This document shows positions 34,434 through 42,553 of a DNA stretch of 64,000 nt, in pieces. Numbering within the stretch: position 1 is the stretch's first letter; each line of letters opens with the position of its first letter. Where the stretch lies: positions 35,062 to 99,061 of the forward strand of contig MENI01000110.1 in assembly GCA_001768195.1 (NCBI GenBank), in the 5' to 3' direction. The notes under the pieces are model-generated. The model saw only the letters and a program-made list of their open reading frames with translations. It was not told the DNA's origin and made no database searches. This stretch comes from Bacteroidetes bacterium GWA2_40_15. Lineage in GTDB: Bacteria > Bacteroidota > Bacteroidia > Bacteroidales > VadinHA17. A program made the position numbers and the translations under genes.

Positions 34434-34968
34434 GCCCCATCGGGCATAGGCGTTAACTTAAGCATAGGTTGTTACAGGAAGGAATAGAAGAAGTTTCCCC
34501 TCCTTTTGAAGGAGGGGTGGCCGGAATAACTGATTATCTGATATTTACAAAGCTTATTCCCCGGCCGGGGTGGTTGATTTGTCTTTCCGGTCGATTAATT
34601 TCCTTTATTTAAAACTTTCCTTATCTCACTTTCAAATATTCGGATTTTAACATCTCCCATAATACAGCCTCAACCGAAGTGGAGCTCTTTTGGAGATGTG
34701 ATATGAAAGACTTTAATTCTTTTCGGTTGGAGGTTTTTATTTAACATATAAATAATGGTAGAATAAACTAATAGATCAACCGCCCCGGCCGCAAACAATC
34801 ATTGTAACATGTTAATAATCTATGTGCTGCGGCCACCCCTCCTTCAAAAGGAGGGGAAACTTTAATGACCAAACTTCATCTCAAAATTTTAATTCGGTTG
34901 CCTTTATTTATCTTCCATGGAAATCCTTTCTCAGACTCCTTAAGTTAACGCATATGCCAATCGGGGCG
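34434..34968. repeat. Outer inverted repeat flanking element B
   Basis: The arm at 34434-34464 (containing GCATAGGCGTTAACTTAAG) pairs with the arm at 34938-34968 (CTTAAGTTAACGCATATGC), about 31 bp each with a few mismatches. MITE-like element B lies between them. Left of it, GTCCCGTCAGGGAC (34382-34395) is another short palindrome. This 825-bp gap between two divergent genes therefore consists mostly of nested repeats; no gene is seen in it. Confidence 0.6.
34492..34861. mobile_element. MITE-like element B
   Basis: 370 bp with the same terminal inverted repeats as element A (28722-28992), starting AGTTTCCCCTCCTTTTGAA, and the same internal GGCCGGGGTGGTTGATT motif at its left end. The right internal copy has one change (CCGCCCCGGCC). 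The central 190 bp is unrelated to that of A and holds a small hairpin (CCTCAACCGAA with TTCGGTTGGAGG). No coding sequence. Confidence 0.7.
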
Positions 34969-35037
34969 ACCTGTATGGGAATGTTGTTAAAATCAATAGT
35001 TCAGGTCAAATAATATAAATATAGTCGGACACTATTG

Positions 35038-35045
35038 TACATTTG
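35038..35045 (+). promoter_or_regulatory. -7 box for the YjiK-like gene
   Basis: TACATTTG fits TAnnTTTG and lies 46 bp before the ATG at 35092. It overlaps the first codons of a longer possible frame (from 35035), which supports the later start. Confidence 0.5.
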
Positions 35046-35091
35046 TATTAAATTATCAGGTTTAATTGTTCCAATTCACGGCAAGAGATTA

Positions 35092-35853
35092 ATGAAATGG
35101 GTAGTATTTATAGGTATTCTAATATCTGTCTTTACAGAGACTTATAGAGGTTGTATAACCAATACTGAAAGTCAGAACTTCAGGGTTGATGTTAAAGCTG
35201 ATCTTTCAGATGTTTCTTTTCCTTTGAATATCAGAGAGCCTTCCGGTCTTTCCTTTTCTGTTTCAGGAGATGCCCTGTATGTCGTAAGCGACAAGACCGG
35301 GGGTATATGCAGAATAGGTTTCACCGGAGAGGTGCTTGAAAAACTTCCATTTCAGGGACATGACATTGAAGGTATTGAGGTAGACAAAACAACCGGGGAA
35401 ATCTGGCTCGTGGAGGAGAGAAAACAGGATATTTTACATCTCAGCAGAGATGGGGAACTTATTGAAAGAATAACTGACGTAAAAACAGATACAAAATACA
35501 ATTCAGGATTTGAGGGAATTGCCATGAACGGAGACCTTCTTTACATCCTTATCGAAAATCATCCCGGCAGCCTTATTGAGTACAGCATCTCATCAAAAAA
35601 ATGGGATCGCCATAAGCTCGATTTTGCAAAAGATTATACTGGAATTGACTATGACTCTTCTGATAATACTTTATGGATTGTAAGTCATGAATCGAGAACA
35701 CTCAACCATTGTACAATCCAAGGGAAGCTCATTTCGAGCCAGGAGATCGATGTGAAGCAGGCAGAAGGAGTAGCTGTCGACAGGGCAGCTAAGATTGCCT
35801 GGATAGTAAGTGATGCCGATAGCAAACTTCATAAAATAACTCTGAAAGACTAA
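35092..35853 (+). CDS. SdiA-regulated (YjiK-like) beta-propeller protein
   Basis: A 253-residue protein with an N-terminal hydrophobic segment and a Cys near residue 21, so probably a lipoprotein. Repeated strands (EPSGLSFS, DIEGIEVD, GFEGIAM, DYTGIDYD, QAEGVAVD) mark the blades of the SdiA-regulated/YjiK beta-propeller. The biochemical role of the family is unknown. The start at 35092 is chosen because a -7 box overlaps the longer frame. It is 5 bp upstream of the CYTH gene, and the two probably form one transcript. Confidence 0.75.
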   Translation: MKWVVFIGILISVFTETYRGCITNTESQNFRVDVKADLSDVSFPLNIREPSGLSFSVSGDALYVVSDKTGGICRIGFTGEVLEKLPFQGHDIEGIEVDKTTGEIWLVEERKQDILHLSRDGELIERITDVKTDTKYNSGFEGIAMNGDLLYILIENHPGSLIEYSISSKKWDRHKLDFAKDYTGIDYDSSDNTLWIVSHESRTLNHCTIQGKLISSQEIDVKQAEGVAVDRAAKIAWIVSDADSKLHKITLKD

Positions 35854-35858
35854 ACCTG

Positions 35859-36326
35859 ATGGGACAGGAGATTGAGCGTAAGTTTCTGGTTAATGGTGAT
35901 TTTAAGCGATTTGCGACCGGAAAGATAAGAATAAAGCAGGGTTATCTTTCATCTGCAAATGGAAGAACAGTACGGGTGCGTGTCAAAGACGATAAAGGTT
36001 TTCTGACAATCAAGGGAGAGGCAAGTGAATCAGGAATAAGTCGTTATGAATGGGAGAAAGAGATCCCTGTTACTGAGGCTGAAGAGCTGTTGTTACTATG
36101 TGAACCTGGATTGATCGATAAGACACGGTACCTGGTACCTGCCGGGGAATTCACATTTGAAGTTGATGAGTTTTATAGCGAAAATGAAGGATTGATCATT
36201 GCAGAAATTGAGCTTAAATCTGAATCGGATCAGTTTCCAAAACCTGAGTGGTTGGGAGAGGAGGTTACCGGCGATATGAGGTATTATAACTCAATGCTTA
36301 TAAAAAATCCCTTCACCGGGTGGTAA
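35859..36326 (+). CDS. CYTH-domain triphosphatase
   Basis: A 155-residue CYTH protein with the hallmark ExExK (E4, E6, K8) at the extreme N-terminus and the alternating charged strands of the triphosphate tunnel (TVRVRVKDD, FLTIKGEA, YEWEKEI, EVDEFY, IAEIELKSE). Short bacterial CYTH proteins mostly hydrolyse inorganic triphosphate. Cytoplasmic, no signal. The stop codon lies within the hairpin that also terminates the convergent reductase gene. Confidence 0.85.
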   Translation: MGQEIERKFLVNGDFKRFATGKIRIKQGYLSSANGRTVRVRVKDDKGFLTIKGEASESGISRYEWEKEIPVTEAEELLLLCEPGLIDKTRYLVPAGEFTFEVDEFYSENEGLIIAEIELKSESDQFPKPEWLGEEVTGDMRYYNSMLIKNPFTGW

Positions 36327-36333
36327 AGGGATT
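36302..36333 (-). terminator. Terminator for the convergent Tat aldo/keto reductase gene
   Basis: Stem AATCCCTT / AAGGGATT with a 12-nt loop; read on the minus strand it is followed by TTTTTT. It begins 24 bp after the reductase stop and overlaps the CYTH stop codon, so it is shared by the two convergent genes. Confidence 0.8.
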
Positions 36334-36356
36334 GTTATGGTCTGATAAACTTAGTG

Positions 36357-37253
36357 TTACGATCTGGCAATCCGCATCACCCTGCTTACGGCATCATCAA
36401 CCTGTTCTCTGCTTTCAAGACCCAGTGTCATGCAATGAACATTGCCGCTCTTGATCACATACTGAAGAGAAGCTTCCCTCTGATCCTCTTTTATAAGATC
36501 TCCCATTCCGAATACCTTCATGCCGATCACACCTTTCCCATTTTTACGGGCTGTTTCAAGAACCTTCATAACCTGTTCAGGTGTACCATCCATTTTTGAT
36601 CCCTTGTTATTTATCCTTGCAAGCAGTACATCCACCCATGGATTGCTTGCTGCATTTTCCATCGCCTCAAAGTTGTGGCATGATACTCCGACAGTCTTTA
36701 GGATACCCTTCTCTTTGGCCCTGGAGACCTGATCCATGTAATCCCTGTACTCTGAAGACCAGCCACCCTGCATCATGCAATGCAGCAGAAAAATATCAAA
36801 ATATTCGGATCCCGTTTCGATCCTGAAACGGTCGAGACTTGTCTGGAACGGCTCTTTCTTATACCAGCCCTCCTGGTCGTAAACCATCACTTTTGTAAGA
36901 ACCGATACTTTATCTCTCGGCATAACTTTCAGTGCTTCACGTACATATTCATGAGAGCCATACATGTCAGCTGTATCGAAAAAGCGGATCCCTTTGTCGT
37001 AGGCGTATTGTGAAAGCTCAACAAATCCTTTCATTCCGAGCCTGGTCTGGTTCGAAGCATTCTTCCACCCTCCCGATCCTGTTCCGAGGGCAACACGTGG
37101 TACATTGATACCGGTATTGCCAAGCTTTATCATATCAATAGTCTCAGCCGGAGCCATAAAATCATAATCCTTCAGTCCTGCCGAAATAGCTGCCAGTCCT
37201 GCAAATCCTGCAGCACTCTTCTGAAGAAACTCCCGACGGTTTGTTTTTTTCAT
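36357..37253 (-). CDS. Tat-exported aldo/keto reductase
   Basis: A 298-residue aldo/keto reductase with an N-terminal twin-arginine signal (NRREFLQKS then AAGFAGLAAIS). Family residues include the D-x-A-D-M-Y-G segment (FDTADMYGSH), a Lys in LTKVMVYD and a His in FLLHCMM. It may act on a sugar or aldehyde in the periplasm with a tightly bound nicotinamide cofactor. Length is on the short side of the family because the C-terminal loops are reduced. Single gene with its own terminator. Confidence 0.8.
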   Translation of the reverse strand: MKKTNRREFLQKSAAGFAGLAAISAGLKDYDFMAPAETIDMIKLGNTGINVPRVALGTGSGGWKNASNQTRLGMKGFVELSQYAYDKGIRFFDTADMYGSHEYVREALKVMPRDKVSVLTKVMVYDQEGWYKKEPFQTSLDRFRIETGSEYFDIFLLHCMMQGGWSSEYRDYMDQVSRAKEKGILKTVGVSCHNFEAMENAASNPWVDVLLARINNKGSKMDGTPEQVMKVLETARKNGKGVIGMKVFGMGDLIKEDQREASLQYVIKSGNVHCMTLGLESREQVDDAVSRVMRIARS

Positions 37254-37340
37254 AATATCTTTTTTAAAGTATTTACAAATTATATATCACCGTGTAAGCT
37301 ATTAATATTCCATGTTCAACAATACAATGTATTATAAGCT

Positions 37341-37369
37341 CCCCTCCCTGGAGGGGTTGGGGGTGGGTT
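37341..37369. repeat. Dispersed CCCACCCCTA palindrome, inverted copy 3
   Basis: Inverted and slightly shortened copy of the repeats at 18224-18254 and 24247-24277: CCCCTCCCTGGAGGGG followed by TTGGGGGTGGGTT. It lies in the gap upstream of the Tat reductase gene. The rest of 37254-37509 is AT-rich with no gene seen. Confidence 0.7.
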
Positions 37370-37509
37370 AAAAATTATTCCGTTCTTATCTTAAAGATGT
37401 TCAACTTAACAGAAACATCAAACCCAATACCCGGTAATTCAGCAAATATAACTTTTTAACAATTTAGTGATGCAAAAGGTTCAAATTGCGATGTGTTTTT
37501 ATGCAGATC

Positions 37510-39302
37510 TTATTTTAGAACATAGCTTCCTCTGCCTGCACCAACAAGGTTAGTCATTGATACACCATTGACAAATATCATTACCCTACCATTGCCCATA
37601 TTATTTGGGTACCTGAATGTTACAGGACCAGAACCGTCAAGATAAACATCACTTTTCCAGAGAAGTGTAGGTCTGAACTGAAACTCAGGAATCGATTCAA
37701 GTTCTTCTTTTACAGGGATGTAATATTCAGTTTCAGTGCGGAATATTCTTATTGGTTTAAAAGGGGATTACCTGGGTTTGCCTCATCATCGGGATCAATC
37801 CCGCCATTAAGCCTGTTTCCAATTTTTGTGGTTATTAGTATCGCCCCATAACTTGCTTCATTTCCATATCTTGCAAATCCCTGTGGCCCTCTTATAACAG
37901 TAACAGATGCTATTTCTGATGTACGCATTTGTGCTATCGGGGAATATGTTTGACCATAAATCGGAGCATTATCGACAACAAACATTCCGGGACGTAACCC
38001 ACCGAAATATAGTGCTCCACGAATATAGACCTTTTTGGCAGGTTTATCAACACAGTATAGATGTAACTTATAAAGAATATCCTCAAAAGTTTGTACATAT
38101 TTGAAGTCTTTATTATACAGTGTAAATGCATTTACATATTTGAATTCTTCAGCGTTTTTATCAACATATTTCTTTTGTATGGTCTGTTTTCCTTTGATGG
38201 TTACAGCCTCAATCATAATCGCACGGTCCTGATTAAAAACTGATGTATCATTAGCAATGAAAGCAAATTCAGGTTTAAAATAAATCGAACCGGTTTTTAT
38301 CAGCTTTGCACTATCAGTATATACCGTGTTCTCAGGAAATTCAACTATAACAGGATTTGAATTGCGTGAAGGGTCATCATCGGGAAGAACCATAATTTGT
38401 CTTGCATAGGCATCAAGAGAATCAAACGGTAAAAAGGTTTCCCTGCTTTCATTCAATCTTAGAATGGTAATTCCCCCGCCTTCAGGAGAAATCAGTCTGA
38501 TATCTGATCTTCCATTTTTTTCCGGACCGGGATTATTGATTTTCAGATGATCATAATTATCCTCTCTTTTTTCTTCATAAGCTAAAACAGATTCTTCCAG
38601 GGTATACTTCCTCCATCCATAAGTCATCATTAAGAGATCAATGGACTTACTGTCAAGATTTTTCAGACCCATACACCTTTTATTATATGGCAGATTGTTG
38701 TAAATCTCCCTGTCATAGAGAAATGCAGATTCAATATCCGGGAATGGAATTCCATTGTGATATCCTGATGCTGAGTCAATTGCAGATATTTAGATCACGG
38801 AGCTCACATTCTCCCCGGTGCCATCAGTTGTATTAACTGTCAGTTCTGTCTCCCGGACTGACCTGCCTTCTTCAGGTGATATGCTGATCTTAACATTCAT
38901 CCTGCTGTTCGGATTCAGGAATATCACTCTTTCCGCAACGGGATTCAAATCAGTTATTATTTCTTCGTTTAGTTTAATTATTTTTCCGGAGGCTTTAAGT
39001 CTTTTACCGTCTGAAGAGACTGCATTAAAGGAAAGCCGTTGTCTGACCCCGTTAATAAAAGTACCGCCTTCAGGGAGGAATATGAGATCGGCATTTCCAC
39101 TACTTATTATTGTATCAGATTGTTTTTGCCGGCGATCAGGTTTTATGAGATCAACTCTTAAAGGCATCCTGAAGGCAAACACCGGATCAAAATTCATCTG
39201 GCCACTTGTAAAAGCAAGTATTGAGTAATCACCAGCAGATGCAGTATCTGGAACTTTAAGCCATCCTGACGCTGTTGAATAACTGATCCTGAACCTGGCG
39301 CT
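37510..39302 (-). pseudogene. Decayed MG2/TonB-plug protein, copy 2 (5'-truncated)
   Basis: Reading down the minus strand, the frame begins abruptly at about 39302 (ARFRISYSTASGWLK...) with no start. It has lost 115 codons compared with copy 1 (junction at AAATCAGT, 38947-38954) and hits a TAA at 38790-38792 where copy 1 has Ser. It then continues in frame through YNKRCMGLKNLD and a TonB-plug-like part (VDNAPIYG...VTVIRGPQG...GAILITTK). A one-base slip near 37755-37762 (AAAAGGGG run) breaks the frame again, and the original C-terminus (RIFRTETEYYIPVKEELESI ... SYVLK stop at 37510) is still readable. The intact family consists of large envelope proteins with macroglobulin-like and plug domains. 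Confidence 0.8.
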
Positions 39303-39450
39303 CTAGCTATCGGGATTTGTGTTTTAGTGCCTTTGTGGCAAGAATAATACTTTTCGGGGCAGGCTCAAAATTGATTTATAATTTTTAGTTCCCCGGAAGC
39401 GGATTCTTTATGCCAGTTTTACCTTATTCAATATTTTTTTGTGGAGAGGT

Positions 39451-39798
39451 TTATAAACTATTGATTTCAAGACATCCGGTATCCTTATATTCGGGATCAT
39501 TAAGGAATGATTTTATTAATTCACAGTTCTTCCTGAGAACATTTTCAATATTCAGTGTAGAGGTATTTCCAAGCCTTAGCCAGATCACTTTTGGCGATGA
39601 TCCTTTAACAAGTCCCAGGTCGTAAAAATCACCATCAAAAGTGACAATGCAATAACCGTTCACTTTAGCATAGTTCCATAAAATAGAATCTTTTGAATTT
39701 TCTAACCCTAAGTACCGGACTTGTTCAGAGTCTGGAAATATGTCCTGGATTTTATTTGTAATCCGGAATGAAATATTCTGATCAAAAAGTAATTTCAT
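39451..39798 (-). CDS. DUF5615 PIN-like toxin
   Basis: A 115-residue PIN-like protein of the DUF5615/VapC45 type: MKLLFDQNIS at the start, then a conserved Asp in VTFDGDF and the VIWLRLGN strand. Such proteins are predicted RNases. Its ATG overlaps the antitoxin stop by one base (TGATG), a common arrangement for translational coupling of toxin-antitoxin pairs. The pair sits between the two halves of a broken duplicated gene. Confidence 0.85.
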   Translation of the reverse strand: MKLLFDQNISFRITNKIQDIFPDSEQVRYLGLENSKDSILWNYAKVNGYCIVTFDGDFYDLGLVKGSSPKVIWLRLGNTSTLNIENVLRKNCELIKSFLNDPEYKDTGCLEINSL

Positions 39799-40019
39799 CA
39801 GATCATCTGAAGTTTACGTTCTCTGTCAGCAGCAAACATTAAACTTGCTTTGATATCCTCCCTTGAAAGTTCCGGAAAGTCCTGCAGTATTTCTTCAAAA
39901 CTCATTCCAGAGCCTAACCATCCAAGTATATCAGATACTGTAATTCTGGTATTTCTGATGCAGGGTCTGCCAAATCTTTTGTCAGAGCTTATTTTTATTA
40001 TTTTACTGTAAGAACTCAT
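39798..40019 (-). CDS. DUF433 antitoxin
   Basis: A 73-residue DUF433 protein: GRPCIRNTRITVSDILGWL, then the helix-turn-helix-like MSFEEILQDFPELSREDIKASL. DUF433 proteins pair with DUF5615 toxins and probably repress their own operon. It begins 27 bp after the end of pseudogene copy 1 and overlaps the toxin start by one base. Confidence 0.88.
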   Translation of the reverse strand: MSSYSKIIKISSDKRFGRPCIRNTRITVSDILGWLGSGMSFEEILQDFPELSREDIKASLMFAADRERKLQMI

Positions 40020-40046
40020 GTGTCAAAGATAATACATTTTTTTAAT

Positions 40047-41454
40047 TTATTTTAAACTCATATGGTCTGAATGTGAATGGGTTGTATTAGAATTTGTCTC
40101 TGAATGAGGATATGCTGTTACATATTCTTTTAAGGTGTACTTCCTCCATCCATAAGTCATAAGTAAAAGATCGATGGACTTACTGTCAAGATTCTTCAGA
40201 CCCATACACCTTAATATTAGATGGCAGATTGTTGTAAATCTCCCTGTCATAGAGAAATGCAGATTCAATATCCGGGAATGGAATTCCATTGTGATATCCC
40301 GATGCTGAGTCTATTGCAGATACTGAGATCACGGAGCTCACATTCTCCCCGTTGTCATCAGTTGTATTAACTATCAGTTCTGTCTCCCGGCCTGATCTGC
40401 CTTCTTCTGGTGATATGCTGATCTGAACTTTCATCTTATTATTGTGGTTCAGGAATATCACTCTTTCTGCAACGGGATTTAAATCAGTATCGTAGATGGT
40501 GACAAATGCTGTGCCCGCAGGAATATCAGCAGTCTTTATCCTTGCAGTAAAAAGTGTATCCGGCCGGATCTCCTTTGAAAAGATCAATACATTATTCATA
40601 GTAACTGCCAGAAAATATTCTTTACCGGCTACTTCCCTTCCTCTTACAATTATATCTGTCAGGCCATTGCCCCGATTGTCAACCCGCAGGGAAATACCAG
40701 TGTCTTCGGCAGCAGGCAGGGGCCAGCTGATATTGCCGAATTCTTTTTCAACCGGCTTTGCATAATAAATCTCCCCGGGTTGTGGCGTAAATTCCACTAT
40801 TCCCGGACCATACGGACCGGTTGCGAAATCAGTTATTATTTCTCCGTTTAGTTTAATTATTTTTCCGGAGGTTTTCAGTCTTCTGCCTTCTGAAGAGACT
40901 GCATTAAAGGCAAGCCGTTGTCTGACCCCGTTAATAAAAGTACCGCCTTCAGGGAGGAATCTGAGATCGGCATTTCCACTACTTATTATTGTATCAGATT
41001 GTTTTTGCCGGCGATCAGGTTTTATGAGATCAACTCTTAAAGGCATCCTGAAGGCAAACTCCGGATCATAATTCATCTGGACGCTTGTAAAAGCAAGTAT
41101 TGAGTAATCACCAGCTGATGCGTTATCAGGAACCTTAAGCCATCCTGAGGCTGTCGAATAGCTTATCCTGAACCTGGCGCTGTCGATTGTAATGTGTTCA
41201 GGGTTAAGCAATAATACATACAGTGAAATGCTTCCTGTTTCAAACACCTCTGTCTGGTAGTCCCTGATATAGGCCTGGAACCTTATTGTGTCGCCACTAT
41301 GATAAAGATTCCTGTCAGTATGAATGAAAAGCTGATCAGCCGGCTGATTTTCTGAAATATTGTTCAGAAGTACATGTATTTTCTCTCTGCGGTCCTGAGA
41401 GAATATATTTCCATAAATAAAGAAAAGAAGTAATATAGAAACAAACCTTTTCAT
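40047..41454 (-). pseudogene. Decayed MG2/TonB-plug protein, copy 1 (3'-truncated, frameshifted)
   Basis: The N-terminal 410 or so codons are intact: signal peptide (FFIYGNIFSQ), then a macroglobulin-like MG2 region (FIHTDRNLYHSGDTIRFQAY; WLKVPDNASAGDYSI). One extra base near 40213-40223, compared with copy 2, shifts the frame so that it ends at 40186. The original frame resumes as MGLKNLDSKSIDLLLMTYGW and runs into unrelated sequence (about 40100) and a stop at 40047. The conserved plug domain is missing. A 422-residue secreted fragment could still be made. Confidence 0.78.
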
Positions 41455-41556
41455 TGCAGATATTGAGTATCCTCTAAGTTACAAATGTTTTTCGACCCTG
41501 ATAAGGAAAAAGTCAAAAAATGGGATTTAATTTCAATATTTCTGGAAATAAGGTAG

Positions 41557-42549
41557 TTATGCCAGTTTTACAGCAAGCTTTATAGCCTCAACCATACTCT
41601 CTTCATTTGCCGTGCCCTGCCAGGCGATCTCAAAAGCAGTTCCATGATCAACCGATGTTCTTATAAATGGCAAACCCACGGTAATGTTTACTCCTGTGTT
41701 AAATCCAAGCAGTTTCAGAGGTATATGACCCTGATCGTGATACATTGCCACTACCACATCATACATGCCATTCGCTGCTTTAAGGAAAACTGTATCAGGT
41801 GGAACCGGACCTTCAACATTCAGCCCTTTTAACCTCATTTTTTTAATTGCCGGGATTATCTCTCTGATCTCTTCATCGCCGAACAATCCATTTTCCCCGG
41901 AATGAGGATTTAGTCCCGCAACTGCAATCCTCGGTGATCTGCCGAGAAGTCTCTCCATTGAACTTTCAGCAAGTTCTGTCACTTTTTCAATTCTCTCCCT
42001 TTTAAGCCCTGTAACTGCCTCAAGAAGTGAAATATGTGTGGAAACATGGATTACACTCAGCCTTTTGTCATAAAGCAGCATCGCGTAATCTTCTGTATTT
42101 GTAAGATCAGCAAGGATTTCAGTATGTCCGGCATATTTATGTCCGGCCAGATGCAATGCTTCCTTGTTAAGTGGCGCCGTTGCAATTGCATCTATATCAA
42201 TATTCCTTGCAAGTTCAATTGCTTTCTTCAGACATTCAAATGCAGCCGATCCGGATGCAGCATTTACTTTCCCTGGCTGCAACTCATCCTTCCCGATCAG
42301 ATTCAGGTCAAGTATGTTCAGAACATCTTTACTGAATGAACAATTTGAAATATTCCGGGTACTTTTCAATTTAAAAGAATTGATCATTAGCATTTTATAT
42401 GCAGCAGCCATAACTCCATAATCACCGATTACAATTATATTGCATGAGCTTACTTCTTTATTCCCGAAGCTTTTCAGGATAATCTCAGGACCGATACCTG
42501 ACGGATCACCCATTGTAATACCTACAATTGATCTTTTCTTATCTGTCAT
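41557..42549 (-). CDS. PdxA2-like 4-phospho-tetronate dehydrogenase
   Basis: A 330-residue PdxA-family enzyme with GITMGDPSGIGPEI at the start and the metal-binding His residues in HKYAGHTEIL, STHISLLEA and YHDQGHIPLK. PdxA2 oxidises and decarboxylates 4-phospho-D-threonate (or erythronate) to DHAP, while true PdxA acts in vitamin B6 synthesis. The neighbouring DUF1537 kinase (4-bp gap) and the GntP permease favour the PdxA2 role. Last gene of a four-gene operon. Confidence 0.85.
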   Translation of the reverse strand: MTDKKRSIVGITMGDPSGIGPEIILKSFGNKEVSSCNIIVIGDYGVMAAAYKMLMINSFKLKSTRNISNCSFSKDVLNILDLNLIGKDELQPGKVNAASGSAAFECLKKAIELARNIDIDAIATAPLNKEALHLAGHKYAGHTEILADLTNTEDYAMLLYDKRLSVIHVSTHISLLEAVTGLKRERIEKVTELAESSMERLLGRSPRIAVAGLNPHSGENGLFGDEEIREIIPAIKKMRLKGLNVEGPVPPDTVFLKAANGMYDVVVAMYHDQGHIPLKLLGFNTGVNITVGLPFIRTSVDHGTAFEIAWQGTANEESMVEAIKLAVKLA

Positions 42550-42553
42550 ATGG

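Noticed and set aside
34822-35013. Open frame starting in element B
   Set aside because: It begins inside the terminal repeat and crosses unrelated repeat arms; the composition is that of repeats, not protein.
38818-39228. Plus-strand 136-codon frame across the pseudogene
   Set aside because: It is the antisense shadow of the MG2-type sequence, which explains the bases better.
41557-42549. Vitamin B6 biosynthetic pdxA
   Set aside because: The operon with a DUF1537 kinase and GntP permease fits the tetronate PdxA2 group better, though sequence alone cannot exclude pdxA.
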